The notes: a model not told the origin generated them from the letters alone. A DNA stretch of 34,766 nt from DASTPP01 sp035762175 (GCA_035762175.1 DASTPP010000343.1:1-34766); one strand, 5' to 3'; positions 1 to 8,249 are shown, numbered from the stretch's first letter. Numbers and translations are program-made.

Positions 1-72
1 GCCCGCCCGCCGACGCCCGCCCGCCGCCGGCGGCGCGGCCGGGCGAGCGGCCCGCGGGCCCCGGGCCGCCGG

Positions 73-546
73 TTACGGCTTCTCGCAGGCCGGCGTGGAG
101 CAGCCCGCGCGGGCGATGAGCCGCATCATGCCTTCGCTGCAGCCGCCGGCCCGGTCGGCCGGGCCGACGTCGAGCAGGTCCATGATTTGCTCGCAGGTGC
201 AGCCGCGGGTGTCTTCGAGCGTAAATTTCGACGCCTCGACGCCCCCCGCGGGCGCCTTGGCGTCGAAGACGACGTCGCCGTCGACGAGCGCGTGGTGGTG
301 CGTCTTGAGCGCGTTGGCCAGGAAGCCCTCGGGGATCGTGCTACCCGGGCACAGATCGTCGGCGTCGTCGCAGACGCCGTCGGCGTCCACGTCCGGGCAT
401 GGGGGGCCGCCGCCGAGCGCGGCGCCGGAGGCCGCGAGGGCCGCGTCGTCGGGGGCGCCGCCCGGGTCGGCGTCGGGAGCGTTGGCGCAGGCGCTCGCGG
501 CGACCGCGGCGAGCAACGCGGCCTGGAAGCGAAAACGATAATTCAT
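73..546 (-). CDS. Small lipoprotein with an Asp-rich calcium-binding-like motif
   Basis: A 157-residue protein. Its N-terminus has basic residues, a short hydrophobic stretch and a lipobox ending AASAC (Cys20), so it is predicted to be exported and lipid-anchored. After an Ala/Gly/Asp-rich spacer comes DVDADGVCDDADDLCPG (about residues 52-68), which resembles a thrombospondin type 3 repeat and could bind calcium. The C-terminal part has a CTCEQIMDLL segment and several paired cysteines, suggesting disulfides in the periplasm. Proteins of this sort, with a short DxDxDGxxD stretch and a cysteine-rich tail, are common in myxobacteria and have no assigned function. The ATG at 546 is preceded on the coding strand by an AGGGAGG-like Shine-Dalgarno sequence. 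It is transcribed away from the GST gene at 1254 and shares the long upstream spacer with it. Confidence 0.75.
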   Translation of the reverse strand: MNYRFRFQAALLAAVAASACANAPDADPGGAPDDAALAASGAALGGGPPCPDVDADGVCDDADDLCPGSTIPEGFLANALKTHHHALVDGDVVFDAKAPAGGVEASKFTLEDTRGCTCEQIMDLLDVGPADRAGGCSEGMMRLIARAGCSTPACEKP

Positions 547-1253
547 GATAGGACCTCCCTTGCCGGGGCGATCGCAAGCCGGCGCCCGGCCCCGGGCGAA
601 GCCCGAGACCCGCGCGCTGCGCGAAGGCCCTACCGGGCCCTCGTTGGGTTGCCCCCCTGGCGAATGCGAATGGCCGCCCCTTTCGGGCGCGACCGCAACC
701 CAAGCTCAAGCATATACTACGTAGCTAGCGCTTAAAAGTATCTCCGCATTGCTACCAAAAAAAAGTACTACCTTCGCCTCGCGCCCAACGATCGGGCGGG
801 CCTACTGTCGGCCGATCGGGCGGCCGCGGCGAGGGCCGGCGCGGCCGAAATCGGCCTGCCAAGGCGGGCGACGACGGCGCGCGGCGCGCGGGCTCAGGGC
901 GCGGCGACCGCCGCTTCGTCGGTACGTCGCTGCCGACCGATGTGGTGGTGGGTGACCGGAAGCGCGTGCTTAGCGTCGAGAGAGGCGAATGCGATAAAGC
1001 GCGCCCGGCAGGCGTCCATCGGGGGGTAGGTACCCCCGCGGGGCATCGGCGGGGGCGGCGTGCGCGCGGCGCCCGATCGCGCGGCGCGGCGCCGAGCTTC
1101 GGCCGTTGCCGCAAGGCGTCGCCCCGCCCTCGCCCGCCGCGCCCCCCGCGCTCGCGCCCGCCGGCTCGCCAGCCGCGCCCCCCGCGCTCGCGCCCGCCGG
1201 CCCGACGCCGGCGGCCGCGCCCGATGCTATGCCTCGGGGCGCGAGGACACCGC
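547..1253. other. Divergent intergenic region with an AT-rich island and a direct repeat
   Basis: This 707-bp spacer separates two divergently transcribed genes. No convincing gene is visible. Positions about 700-775 are strikingly AT-rich for this genome, with a run of eight A residues at about 759-766 and the palindrome CTACGTAG near 717-724. This is the natural place for the promoters of the flanking genes, although I could not pick clear -35/-10 pairs. Positions 1050-1250 are the opposite, extremely GC-rich with a 29-bp direct repeat. Open frames crossing this part are low-complexity Arg/Pro/Ala translations typical of noncoding high-GC DNA. Confidence 0.5.
1137..1201. repeat. 29-bp direct repeat, two copies
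   Basis: Two identical 29-bp copies lie at 1137-1165 and 1173-1201, offset by 36 bp, just upstream of the GST gene. The unit is C-rich (it begins CCGCGCCCCCCGCGCTCGCG). It is noncoding and looks like a recent local duplication. Confidence 0.7.
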
Positions 1254-1922
1254 ATGATCTATCTGCACGGCTTTCCGCTTTCGAACTACTACAACAAGGT
1301 AAAGTTTCAGTTGCTCGAGAAGGGTCTGCCCTTCGAAGAGGTGCCGACCGCCACCGGCAGCGACGACCCGGCCGTGCTCGCCGCCTCGCCGCTGGGCAAG
1401 GTGCCCTTTCTCCGGTGCGGCGAGGGCACGCTGTGCGAGAGCGCGGTGATCGCCGACTGGCTCGAGGCGCGCCACCCCGAGCCGCGCCTGCTGCCGGCCG
1501 ACCCCTGGGCGGCGGCCAAGCTGCGCGAGATCACCGTCTTTCTCGAGCTGCACCTCGAGCTGGTCGCGCGCGAGCTCTACCCGCAGGCCTTCTTCGGCGC
1601 CACGCTGCCCGAGAGGTTCGTCGCCCGCGTCGGCGAGAAGCTCGAGCGCAACGTCGCCGCCTTCCGGCGCCTCGCGCGCTTCGGGCCCTACCTCGGCGGC
1701 GACACCTTCACCCTGGCCGACTGCGCGGGCTACGTGCACCTGCCGCTCGTCGCGCTGGCGAGCAAGGCGACGCTCGGGCGCGATCTGCTGACGGCCCACG
1801 ACATCGACTGGAAGGGCTACGTGGGGCGGATCGAGCAGCGCCCCGCCGCGCAGCAGGTCGCCGCCGGGCGCAAGGCCGACCAGGCCCGCGTGGCCCAGCT
1901 GCGCCCCGCGCCGCGCGGCTGA
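1254..1922 (+). CDS. Glutathione S-transferase family protein
   Basis: This 222-residue protein has the two-domain GST layout, the usual length for cytosolic GSTs. The N-terminal thioredoxin-like domain (about 1-78) includes SNYYNKVK with a candidate catalytic Ser10, GKVPFL with the cis-proline (P51) and the glutathione gamma-glutamyl-binding pair E62-S63 (CESAVIADWLE). The all-helical C-terminal domain carries the N-capping-box region LGGDTFTLADC near 151-161. Members conjugate or reduce substrates with glutathione in the cytoplasm; the substrate here cannot be told. The open frame extends upstream to 942, but that part is Arg-rich low-complexity sequence. The ATG at 1254 follows a GAGGA at 1242-1246 with good spacing and begins exactly at the domain start. 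Confidence 0.9.
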   Translation: MIYLHGFPLSNYYNKVKFQLLEKGLPFEEVPTATGSDDPAVLAASPLGKVPFLRCGEGTLCESAVIADWLEARHPEPRLLPADPWAAAKLREITVFLELHLELVARELYPQAFFGATLPERFVARVGEKLERNVAAFRRLARFGPYLGGDTFTLADCAGYVHLPLVALASKATLGRDLLTAHDIDWKGYVGRIEQRPAAQQVAAGRKADQARVAQLRPAPRG

Positions 1923-1936
1923 GGGGCCCGGGCGGC

Positions 1937-1967
1937 GCGCGCCGGGCGCCCGGCCGCCCGGGCGCGC
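1937..1967 (+). terminator. GC-rich hairpin after the GST gene
   Basis: A 12-bp stem with one bulged base (GCGCGCCGGGCG at 1937-1948 against CGCCCGGGCGCGC at 1955-1967) and a 6-nt loop starts 14 bp past the GST stop codon. There is no T-tract, so intrinsic termination is uncertain. It could equally serve as an RNA 3'-end stabiliser. Confidence 0.3.
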
Positions 1968-2045
1968 CGGGCGCGCGTCGTCCGCACGCCCTGGCGGGAC
2001 GAGCTCGGACTTCGCCGCCCCCCTACCGCCTGCGCCCTGACGCCC

Positions 2046-3122
2046 TCAGGGCCCCGCCGCCGCGGCCCCCTTGAAGGCCCCGGCGAAGGCCAGGTAGCCG
2101 AGGTAGTCGAGGGGCTCGGGCGGCGCGGGCTCGCAGCCGGCCTCGGCGAGCAGCTCGACCCAGCCCGACTCGGGCAAGATGCGCCCGTTGCCGATCAGGT
2201 GGTGAATCAGCACGTTCGATTGCGCGTAGAGCCAGAGCGTCTCGGCGATCTGGCCGCGCGCCGAGTCGGGCAAGAGCGGCTGCTCGAAGGCCACGACGCG
2301 CCAGCCCGGCAGCCGCTCGCCCACCCGGCGCAGCGCGCGCGCGAGCCGCGCGGGGCCCCCGTCGCCGGCGACGAACTCGTGAAAGTGCACCGAGAAGAGG
2401 AGCCCCGGCCCGCGGCCCGCGTCGATCGCGTCGAGCCAGCCGTCGGGCTCGAAGACGTCGCCCGGGAGCGCCCGCAGGCCCGCGAAGCCCGCGGCCTCGG
2501 CCCGCCCGCGCGCCCGGTCGAGCGCCGCGGCCGAGCGGTCGACCCCGTAGCAGCGCAGGCCGGGGTCGCGCGCGCCGAGGCGCTCGAGCAGGCCCGTGCT
2601 CACCCCGAGCTCGACCAGCGAGGTCGCGCGGCAGGCCCCGGCCACCCGCGCGAGCGTCGGCTCGATGCGGTCGACCAGCTTGTAGACGGCCTCGGCGGCC
2701 GCGTCGCCCGCGCGCGTGACGTCGCGGCCGTAGACCGCGCCGCGCAGGAGGCGGCCGAGGCCCTCCCAGACGGGGCCGTACGCGCCGACGCGCACGTCGA
2801 AGAAGTTGAAGTGCGGGCCGTCGGCCTCGCGCCGGCCGAAGCGCTCGAGCACGCGCCGGCCGAACTCGCCGAGCCCGAAGCGCCCCGCCCCGTCGCGCGC
2901 GAGCAGCTCGTCGACGCCGGCCACGTAGTCGAGCAGCGCGCCCAGCACGCGCGGCTCGAGGCCGAGCCGGGCCGCGATGGCGTCGGCGCCGAGGGGCCCC
3001 TCGGCGTCGAGCAGCCGGAAGACGCCGGCCCGGTTGAGGTGGAAGAGGATCTGCGCCTCGACGTAGTGCGTGGCAACCTCGTGGAACCACGCCTCGGGGC
3101 TGCGCCGCCCGGCCTCGCTCAT
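2046..3122 (-). CDS. SAM-dependent methyltransferase, possibly alpha-keto-acid C-methyltransferase type
   Basis: This 358-residue protein combines an N-terminal winged-helix dimerisation domain (about 10-95; FHLNRAGVFRLLDAEGPLGADA is the helix-turn-helix-like part) with a class I SAM-binding Rossmann domain. Motif I reads LVELGVSTG instead of the usual DxGxGxG, and CYGVDRS is motif II. This architecture is shared by small-molecule O-methyltransferases and by alpha-keto-acid C-methyltransferases (MrsA, MppJ type). Two histidines suit the second group: His248 in HFHEF and His307 in LIHHL, 59 residues apart. MppJ binds iron through two histidines with similar numbering and spacing (from memory). 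The start overlaps the stop of the dehydrogenase gene (ATGA, 3119-3122), so it is probably translationally coupled and last in a three-gene operon. The methyltransferase fold is secure; the substrate class is inference. Confidence 0.8.
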   Translation of the reverse strand: MSEAGRRSPEAWFHEVATHYVEAQILFHLNRAGVFRLLDAEGPLGADAIAARLGLEPRVLGALLDYVAGVDELLARDGAGRFGLGEFGRRVLERFGRREADGPHFNFFDVRVGAYGPVWEGLGRLLRGAVYGRDVTRAGDAAAEAVYKLVDRIEPTLARVAGACRATSLVELGVSTGLLERLGARDPGLRCYGVDRSAAALDRARGRAEAAGFAGLRALPGDVFEPDGWLDAIDAGRGPGLLFSVHFHEFVAGDGGPARLARALRRVGERLPGWRVVAFEQPLLPDSARGQIAETLWLYAQSNVLIHHLIGNGRILPESGWVELLAEAGCEPAPPEPLDYLGYLAFAGAFKGAAAAGP

Positions 3123-4285
3123 GGGTTGCTCCTCTCGCCCCCGCGCCCGCCCGCGAACCGCCGCAGGTACGCCTCGCGCACCGTGACCCCGTCGCGCCGC
3201 GCGCCCTCGAGGCCCAGCGCGACCGATCGCTCGATGGCGCCTCGAATCGTCGCCCACAGCGCGTCGGCCGGCCACGCGTTGCCCGTGGCGAGCTGGTGGC
3301 AGACCATCGCCGCGCTCGAGCTCGAAGCAATCACGTCGGGAATGACCGCCACCCCCCGCGCGGCGAGCGCCTCGCGGGCGCCCTCGGTCAGCCCGAAGTT
3401 CGAGCCCTCGACGACGAGCGGCGCGCGGACGCCCGCGGCGAGCGCCTCGTCGACGCTGTGCGAGCTGGCGGCGAGCACCAGCACGTCGGCCTCGGCCGAG
3501 AGCAGCGCGTCGCGCGGGGCCGCGACGTGCGCGAAGTCGCAGCGCCCGCGGTCGATGAGCCCGCCGGGGCCCGCCGCGCGCACGAGCCCCTCGACCGGGA
3601 GGGCCCCGCCCGGCGGCGCGGCCAGGGTGCCGCGCGCGTCGCTGATCGCGACGGTCTCGGCGCCGAGCTCGGCCAGCCGCACCGCCGCGCCGACCCCCAC
3701 CGCCCCCGCGCCCTGGATCGCCACGCGCCGGCCCGCGATGTCGCCGGAGAGCGCGGCGGCGGCGGCCCAGGCGACGCCGCGGCCCGTCATGTGCGGAACG
3801 TAGCCGGATAGATCGCGCAGCCGCTCGGGACACGCGCGCCCGCCCGCCCGCGGCCGGATCAGCGCGAGCTGCGCCCGCCCCAGCTCGGCGTAGAGCCGGT
3901 CGAGCAGCGCGTCGGTCGCGCCCATGTCTTTGCCGACGACCGCCACGCGGCGCAGCGGCTCGCCGCACTGGGCGACGAACGCGCGCAGCCAGTCGCCGAG
4001 GCGCGGGTCGGACGGGTCGCAGCGCAGCCCGCCCTTGGCGCCCCCGGTCGGCAGCCCGTGCCCCGCGAGCTTCCAGGTCATCGCGCGCGCCAGCCCCCGC
4101 ACCTCGGCCTCGGTCACCGCGGGGCTGAAGCGGAAGCCGCCGAACGCCAGGCCGTCGCGCAGGGTGTCGACGACGAGCCACCCCTCGGCGCCGTCGGCGG
4201 AGAACTTCAAGACGGAGTGCGGCGGGTCGCCGGGCGAGGGGATGTCGGCGGGCGCTTGCGGTGGCTGCACCGGCGTGGGCCTCAT
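3119..4285 (-). CDS. Glu/Leu/Phe/Val dehydrogenase family enzyme, leucine-dehydrogenase-like
   Basis: A 388-residue NAD(P)-dependent amino acid dehydrogenase, expected to interconvert an L-amino acid with its alpha-keto acid and ammonia. The N-terminal substrate domain has MTWKLAGHGLPTGGAKGG: Lys72 and Lys84 are 12 residues apart, like the carboxylate-binding and catalytic lysines of leucine dehydrogenase. Asp120 in GKDMGATD matches the catalytic Asp. The Rossmann domain has IQGAGAVGVG (about 190-200), and VIPDVIASSSSA corresponds to the family's VxPDxxANAGG segment but lacks the usual Asn. Length fits the leucine/phenylalanine dehydrogenase group rather than large glutamate dehydrogenases. 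It overlaps both neighbours by 4 bp (4282-4285 upstream, 3119-3122 downstream). Being sandwiched between an acyltransferase-like gene and a methyltransferase argues for a specialised pathway rather than bulk amino acid catabolism. The changed C-terminal segment suggests an unusual substrate. Confidence 0.85.
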   Translation of the reverse strand: MRPTPVQPPQAPADIPSPGDPPHSVLKFSADGAEGWLVVDTLRDGLAFGGFRFSPAVTEAEVRGLARAMTWKLAGHGLPTGGAKGGLRCDPSDPRLGDWLRAFVAQCGEPLRRVAVVGKDMGATDALLDRLYAELGRAQLALIRPRAGGRACPERLRDLSGYVPHMTGRGVAWAAAAALSGDIAGRRVAIQGAGAVGVGAAVRLAELGAETVAISDARGTLAAPPGGALPVEGLVRAAGPGGLIDRGRCDFAHVAAPRDALLSAEADVLVLAASSHSVDEALAAGVRAPLVVEGSNFGLTEGAREALAARGVAVIPDVIASSSSAAMVCHQLATGNAWPADALWATIRGAIERSVALGLEGARRDGVTVREAYLRRFAGGRGGERSNP

Positions 4286-5142
4286 CGCAAAAGGGGGATG
4301 GCGTCGCAGAACGCCAGGAGCTTGCGCCAGCCGGGGGCCTCGAGGGGCCGGCCCGCGGCGCGCTCGAGCGCGCCGAACGCGGCCCGCAGGCGGCCGTAGC
4401 CCGTCGGGTCGAAGCCGCGCTCGAGCAGCGCGGTCGCGAGCGCGACGAAGGCGCCGGCGTCGGGGCAGCGGGCCGCCCGCCGGGCCGGGAGCTCGCCGAG
4501 CAGGCGCGCGGCGTAGGCCGGCTCGAACGCGAGAAAGTCGGCGACGCGGCGCGGCCCCTCGGGCAGCGGCACGATCTCTTCGCCCAGGCAGCGCGGCGGG
4601 AAGGGCAAGGACCGCCGCGCGACGCGCAGCACCCGCGGCTCGGCCGTGCCGAAGTGAATGCCACAGAGCGCGGCCCCGAGCCGCGCGCGACAGCGCTCGA
4701 CGCGATACCGGACCAGGTACGCGTACAGGCCGCGGGCGCGGAAGCCCGGCGTGATGTAGCTGCGCGCCAGCACCGGGAAGCCCTCGAAGGGGAAGTCGGC
4801 CCGGATGCGATCGGCCACCGTCGCGACGCCGAACAGCTCGGGCGCGCGGCCTTCGCCCACGGCCGAGAACCAGTAGAACGTCGTCGGCCGGCTCGCCCGC
4901 TCGCGCTCGATCAGCCGCGCGACGTCGGCGGCCCGGAGCGCGCCGGCCTCGGGCAGGCACCGCCGCCACGTGTGCGCCGCGCCCTCGGCCCGCAGCGCCT
5001 CGAGCATCGCGACGCACGCCCCCGGGTCGACCTCGGTCTGGACCTCGATGCGGCCCCAGCTCGGGCGCGGCGCGGGCGCGGCGGCGTGCGCCGGCTTGGC
5101 CGCCCGCAGCGTCAGCGAGGAGGGGCTCGGATCTTCGAACAT
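4282..5142 (-). CDS. Putative GNAT-type acyltransferase, first gene of the operon
   Basis: This 286-residue soluble protein is only distantly recognisable. Residues about 125-160 (SYITPGFRARGLYAYLVRYR) look like GNAT motif A, where an R-x-x-G/A loop binds the pyrophosphate of acyl-CoA, followed by a helix. FYWFSAVGEG and LFGVATVADRI in front of it fit the preceding beta strands. The C-terminal 110 residues (FEPAYAARLLGELPARR onward) are helical and match nothing I know. If the call is right, it transfers an acyl group from acyl-CoA to an amine. It starts the operon: its stop overlaps the dehydrogenase start (4282-4285). The ATG at 5142 has only a weak GAAGG-like ribosome site. The N-terminal 30 residues are Ala/Pro-rich and may be a linker. 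A non-GNAT function remains possible. Confidence 0.55.
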   Translation of the reverse strand: MFEDPSPSSLTLRAAKPAHAAAPAPRPSWGRIEVQTEVDPGACVAMLEALRAEGAAHTWRRCLPEAGALRAADVARLIERERASRPTTFYWFSAVGEGRAPELFGVATVADRIRADFPFEGFPVLARSYITPGFRARGLYAYLVRYRVERCRARLGAALCGIHFGTAEPRVLRVARRSLPFPPRCLGEEIVPLPEGPRRVADFLAFEPAYAARLLGELPARRAARCPDAGAFVALATALLERGFDPTGYGRLRAAFGALERAAGRPLEAPGWRKLLAFCDAIPLLR

Positions 5143-5608
5143 CGCCTTCGCGGAAGCCGTCAGGGGAAGGCGCCGGGGCGCCCCCCTGAGAGCAGCCTCG
5201 GGATTAACCGCAATCGTTGCAGCCTCTCTTCTCGCGGGTCAAGCGCAGGGCTCTCGTCGGCGCGCCTTCGCTCGCCCGACGCGACGCGTCGCCTGTCGCG
5301 GATCGCGGCGCGCCGGGGCCCCCGCGCCGCGCCTTGTTCGACGTCCTAGTCGCGGCGCCGGGCGCGCGTTCCGGCTGCACGGGAGAATGTCCCAGGGCTC
5401 GCGGCTCGCCCCCCAGACGAACGTCGCGCCCGTCTTCGTCGGAAACCCGATGCGCGGCCGGGCGCCGCCGGGCGGGCCCCGCCCGCGACGGCGCCCGCCG
5501 CGCCCGGTCGAACCGCGCGGCGATGCGGCCGCGACGCGGCGAGTTCCGCGCGCGCCCGCTTGCGAGTAGACTGCGCGCCGCTCGCCCCGAACCTCACAAA
5601 GGACACCC
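5143..5608. other. Divergent promoter region between the three-gene operon and the YghU-type GST
   Basis: This is a 466-bp spacer with no credible gene. The part nearest the operon (about 5195-5235) is relatively AT-rich and contains the perfect palindrome GCAATCGTTGC at 5210-5220, a plausible operator or promoter region for the minus-strand operon. The part near the plus-strand gene is very GC-rich; TAGACT at 5566-5571 could be a -10 element, but no good -35 is visible. Confidence 0.4.
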
Positions 5609-6484
5609 ATGAGCGACCAGCCCGCGTACACGCCCCCCAAAGTTTGGACCTGGGAAAAAGGCAACGGCGGCCCCTTCGCCAACATCAACCGCCCCGTCGC
5701 CGGGCCGACCCACGAGAAAGAGCTGCCGGTCGGCCGGCACCCGCTCCAGCTCTATTCTCTCGCCACGCCGAACGGGGTCAAAGTCACGGTGCTGCTCGAA
5801 GAGCTCCTCGCCGCCGGCCACGCGGGCGCCGAGTACGACGCCTGGCTCATCAAGATCAACGAAGGTGAGCAGTTCGGCAGCGGGTTCGTCGCCGTCAACC
5901 CGAACTCGAAGATCCCCGCGCTCCTGGACCGGAGCGGCCCGACGCCCGTCCGCGTGTTCGAGTCGGGCGCCATCCTGCTCTACCTCGCCGAGAAGTTCGG
6001 CGCCTTCCTGCCCGCCGAGCACGCGGCCCGCACCGAGTGCCTCTCGTGGCTCTTCTGGCAAATGGGGAGCGCGCCCTACCTCGGCGGCGGCTTCGGCCAT
6101 TTTTACGCCTACGCGCCGATCAAGATCGAATACGCCATCAACCGGTTCGCGATGGAGGCGAAGCGGCAGCTCGACGTGCTCGACCGGCGCCTCGCCGAGG
6201 CCGAATACCTCGCGGGCAGCGAATACACCATCGCCGACATGGCGGTGTGGCCCTGGTACGGCGCGCTGGCGCAGGGGCTCGCCTACAACGCCGGCGAGTT
6301 CCTCGCCGTCCACGAGTACAAGCACCTCCGACGCTGGACCGACGCGATCGCCCAGCGCCCGGCCGTGAAGCGCGGGCGCATGGTCAACCGCACCTTCGGC
6401 GACCCGTCCGAGCAGCTGCACGAGCGCCACGACGCGAGCGACTTCGAGACGAAGACGCAAGACAAGGTGCAGACGACGGGCTGA
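5609..6484 (+). CDS. yghU: YghU-type glutathione-dependent disulfide-bond oxidoreductase
   Basis: A 291-residue protein, matching the usual length of the nu-class (YghU/YfcG) GSTs. It has the long family N-terminal arm (YTPPKVWTWEKGNGGPFANINRP), the active-site loop with ATPNGVKV (about 52-59), the cis-Pro segment NPNSKIPALLD, the ESGAILLYLAEKFG glutathione site, and the family C-terminus ending in an acidic/polar tail (DPSEQLHERHDASDF). E. coli YghU binds two glutathione molecules per subunit and reduces disulfides or organic peroxides; the same cytoplasmic redox role is expected. The ATG at 5609 follows AAAGGA (5598-5603) with 5-bp spacing. The MFS transporter starts 64 bp downstream on the same strand, so the two may be co-transcribed. 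Confidence 0.95.
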   Translation: MSDQPAYTPPKVWTWEKGNGGPFANINRPVAGPTHEKELPVGRHPLQLYSLATPNGVKVTVLLEELLAAGHAGAEYDAWLIKINEGEQFGSGFVAVNPNSKIPALLDRSGPTPVRVFESGAILLYLAEKFGAFLPAEHAARTECLSWLFWQMGSAPYLGGGFGHFYAYAPIKIEYAINRFAMEAKRQLDVLDRRLAEAEYLAGSEYTIADMAVWPWYGALAQGLAYNAGEFLAVHEYKHLRRWTDAIAQRPAVKRGRMVNRTFGDPSEQLHERHDASDFETKTQDKVQTTG

Positions 6485-6548
6485 CCCCCCGGCCCGGCGT
6501 GCGCGCCCCCCCCGACGGCCGAGGCCGCGCTCGCGAGGGCGCCCGGCG

Positions 6549-7967
6549 GTGAGCCCCGAGACCGGCCGCGAGCCGCCGCGCCGGAGGGGCCCGCGCCTGG
6601 TCTCGATCGCCATCGCGAGCGCCCTCTTCATGGAGTTCATCGACTCGACGGCGCTCTCGACCGCGCTGCCGACGCTCGCGCGCGCGTTCCGCACCGACCC
6701 GGTGCACCTGAAGCTCGCGCTCACCTCGTACCTCTTGGCGCTCGCCGTCTTCGCCCCGGCCAGCGGCTGGGTCGCCGACCGCTTCGGGCCGAAGCGCGTC
6801 TTCATGACCGCGATGGTCGTGTTCCTCGCCGGCTCGGTGCTCTGCGGCTCGTCGCGCTCGCTCGGGCAGCTCGTCGCGTGCCGCCTGCTGCAGGGCGCCG
6901 GCGGCGCGATGATGACGCCGGTCGCCCGGCTCATCATCGTCGGGGCCACGCCGCGCGCCGAGCTCGTCTCGGCGATGGCCTGGTTCACGGTGCCCGCCCT
7001 CGTCGGGCCTCTGCTCGGGCCGCCGCTCGCCGGCCTCATCCTCGGCGTCGCCGACTGGCCCTGGATCTTCTACGTCAACGCGCCCGTCTGCCTCGCCGGC
7101 CTCGCCGCCGTCGCCCGCCTCGTGCCGGACGAGCGCCCCCCGCCGCCCGGGCCCTTCGACGCCCGCGGCTTCGCCCTCGCCGCCCTGGCCATCTCCGCGC
7201 TCGTCGGCGCGACCGAGACCTTCGGCGTCGACGTCGCCCCGCCCGCCGCGCAGGCCGCCGCCGTCGCCGTCGCCCTCGCCGCGGCCGCCGCCTACGTGCG
7301 CCACGCCCGCGCCAGCCCGCGGCCCGTGCTCGACCTCTCGCTCTTCGGCGTGCCCACCTTCCGCGCGAGCCTCGTCGGCGGCACGATCGTGCGGCTCGGC
7401 ATCGGCGCCGGACCCCTGCTCGTGCCCCTGCTCTTGCAGGTCGCCCTCGGCTGGACGCCCCTCAAGGCGGGGCTCGTCAGCATCTGGCAGAGCGTCGGCG
7501 CGCTCGGCGCCAAGCCCGGCGCCGCGCCCCTCTTGCGCCGCTACGGCTTTCGCGCGGTGCTGATGGCCACGATCGTCGGCACCGCCGTCGTCACCGCCCT
7601 GCCCGGCTTCTACCGCCCAGGCATGCCCGTGCCGTTGCTGGTCGCGGTCTTCGTCGTCGCCGGCTTCGTCCGCTCGAACCACTTCACGGCCGCCAACACC
7701 TTCGCCTACGCCGACGTGCCGCCCGCGCGCGTCAGCGCCGCCTCCACCCTCGCCACGGTCACCCAGCAGATCGGCCTCTCGCTCGGCGTCAGCTTCGGCG
7801 GCGCGGTCTTGCACCTGACCAAGGGCGGCGGCGCCGCGCTCGCCCCCGAGCGCTTCACCGCCCCCTTCGTCGCCGTCGGCGCCGTGACGCTGCTCGCCCT
7901 GCCGCTCTACGGGCGCCTGCCCGCCAGCGCCGGCGCGTCGCTGCGCGGCGAGCCCCCCGGCCGCTGA
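6549..7967 (+). CDS. MFS transporter, DHA2 (EmrB/QacA-like) type
   Basis: A 472-residue polytopic inner-membrane protein. TM1 carries FMEFIDSTALSTALPTLAR, the motif D1 of 14-TM drug:H+ antiporters. The TM2-TM3 loop has the MFS motif A GWVADRFGPKRVF, and TM5 has a motif C-like GPLLGPPLAG. About 12-14 hydrophobic segments can be counted, with typical Ala/Leu/Gly-rich helices to the C-terminus. It probably exports a hydrophobic or toxic compound by proton antiport. The GTG start at 6549 follows GAGGG at 6535-6539. The adjacent GST upstream and the monooxygenase relic downstream suggest this was once a detoxification cassette. Confidence 0.88.
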   Translation: MSPETGREPPRRRGPRLVSIAIASALFMEFIDSTALSTALPTLARAFRTDPVHLKLALTSYLLALAVFAPASGWVADRFGPKRVFMTAMVVFLAGSVLCGSSRSLGQLVACRLLQGAGGAMMTPVARLIIVGATPRAELVSAMAWFTVPALVGPLLGPPLAGLILGVADWPWIFYVNAPVCLAGLAAVARLVPDERPPPPGPFDARGFALAALAISALVGATETFGVDVAPPAAQAAAVAVALAAAAAYVRHARASPRPVLDLSLFGVPTFRASLVGGTIVRLGIGAGPLLVPLLLQVALGWTPLKAGLVSIWQSVGALGAKPGAAPLLRRYGFRAVLMATIVGTAVVTALPGFYRPGMPVPLLVAVFVVAGFVRSNHFTAANTFAYADVPPARVSAASTLATVTQQIGLSLGVSFGGAVLHLTKGGGAALAPERFTAPFVAVGAVTLLALPLYGRLPASAGASLRGEPPGR

Positions 7968-8059
7968 GCGCGGGGCCGCCCCGCCCTCGCCCCGGGGCCC
8001 GTCGAAAAAACGACGACCCCGCACGCACACACCGGCGAGCGCTCCCGTCCGGGGGCCAG

Positions 8060-8236
8060 GAGGTCGAAGCAGCCTTCCGCTTCGGCATCTTCGACGCCTC
8101 CCCGAACGACGCCGGGCGCGACGCGCACCTCGCCGGCGAGCTCGCGGCGAAGCTCTTCGAGGTCGCGCCCGACGTGCTCGCGGGGCCGCCGACGATCGAG
8201 GGGGTCGACGTGCTCGGCCTGAAGGACGCCCGCTGA
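8060..8236 (+). pseudogene. 3' fragment of an antibiotic-biosynthesis-monooxygenase-like gene
   Basis: The plus-strand frame ending with TGA at 8234-8236 encodes the last ~55 residues of a ferredoxin-like-fold (ABM, quinol monooxygenase-like) protein: FRFGIFDASPNDAGRDAHLAG, then a KLFEVAPDVLAGPPTIEGVDVL ending. In intact proteins of about 95-100 residues, this follows an N-terminal half with a beta strand and a PGKExEV helix. Only GQEVEA, immediately before FRFGIF, could be left of it. No start codon lies in a sensible place; the upstream open frame is a shadow of the MFS gene. An internal deletion joining the PGKE-helix start to the second strand would explain it. The AGGAGG at 8058-8063 is part of this codon run, not a ribosome site. 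Confidence 0.65.
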
Positions 8237-8249
8237 GCGCGATCGCCGC

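Noticed and set aside
942..1253. N-terminal extension of the GST protein to the upstream GTG
   Set aside because: The extra 104 residues are low-complexity Arg/Pro sequence over a direct repeat, and the ATG at 1254 has a good ribosome site.
2046..4664. 872-residue continuous frame including the methyltransferase
   Set aside because: Only its last 358 residues are protein-like; the rest is Arg/Ala-rich shadow of the dehydrogenase and acyltransferase-like genes, which have their own ATGA-coupled starts.
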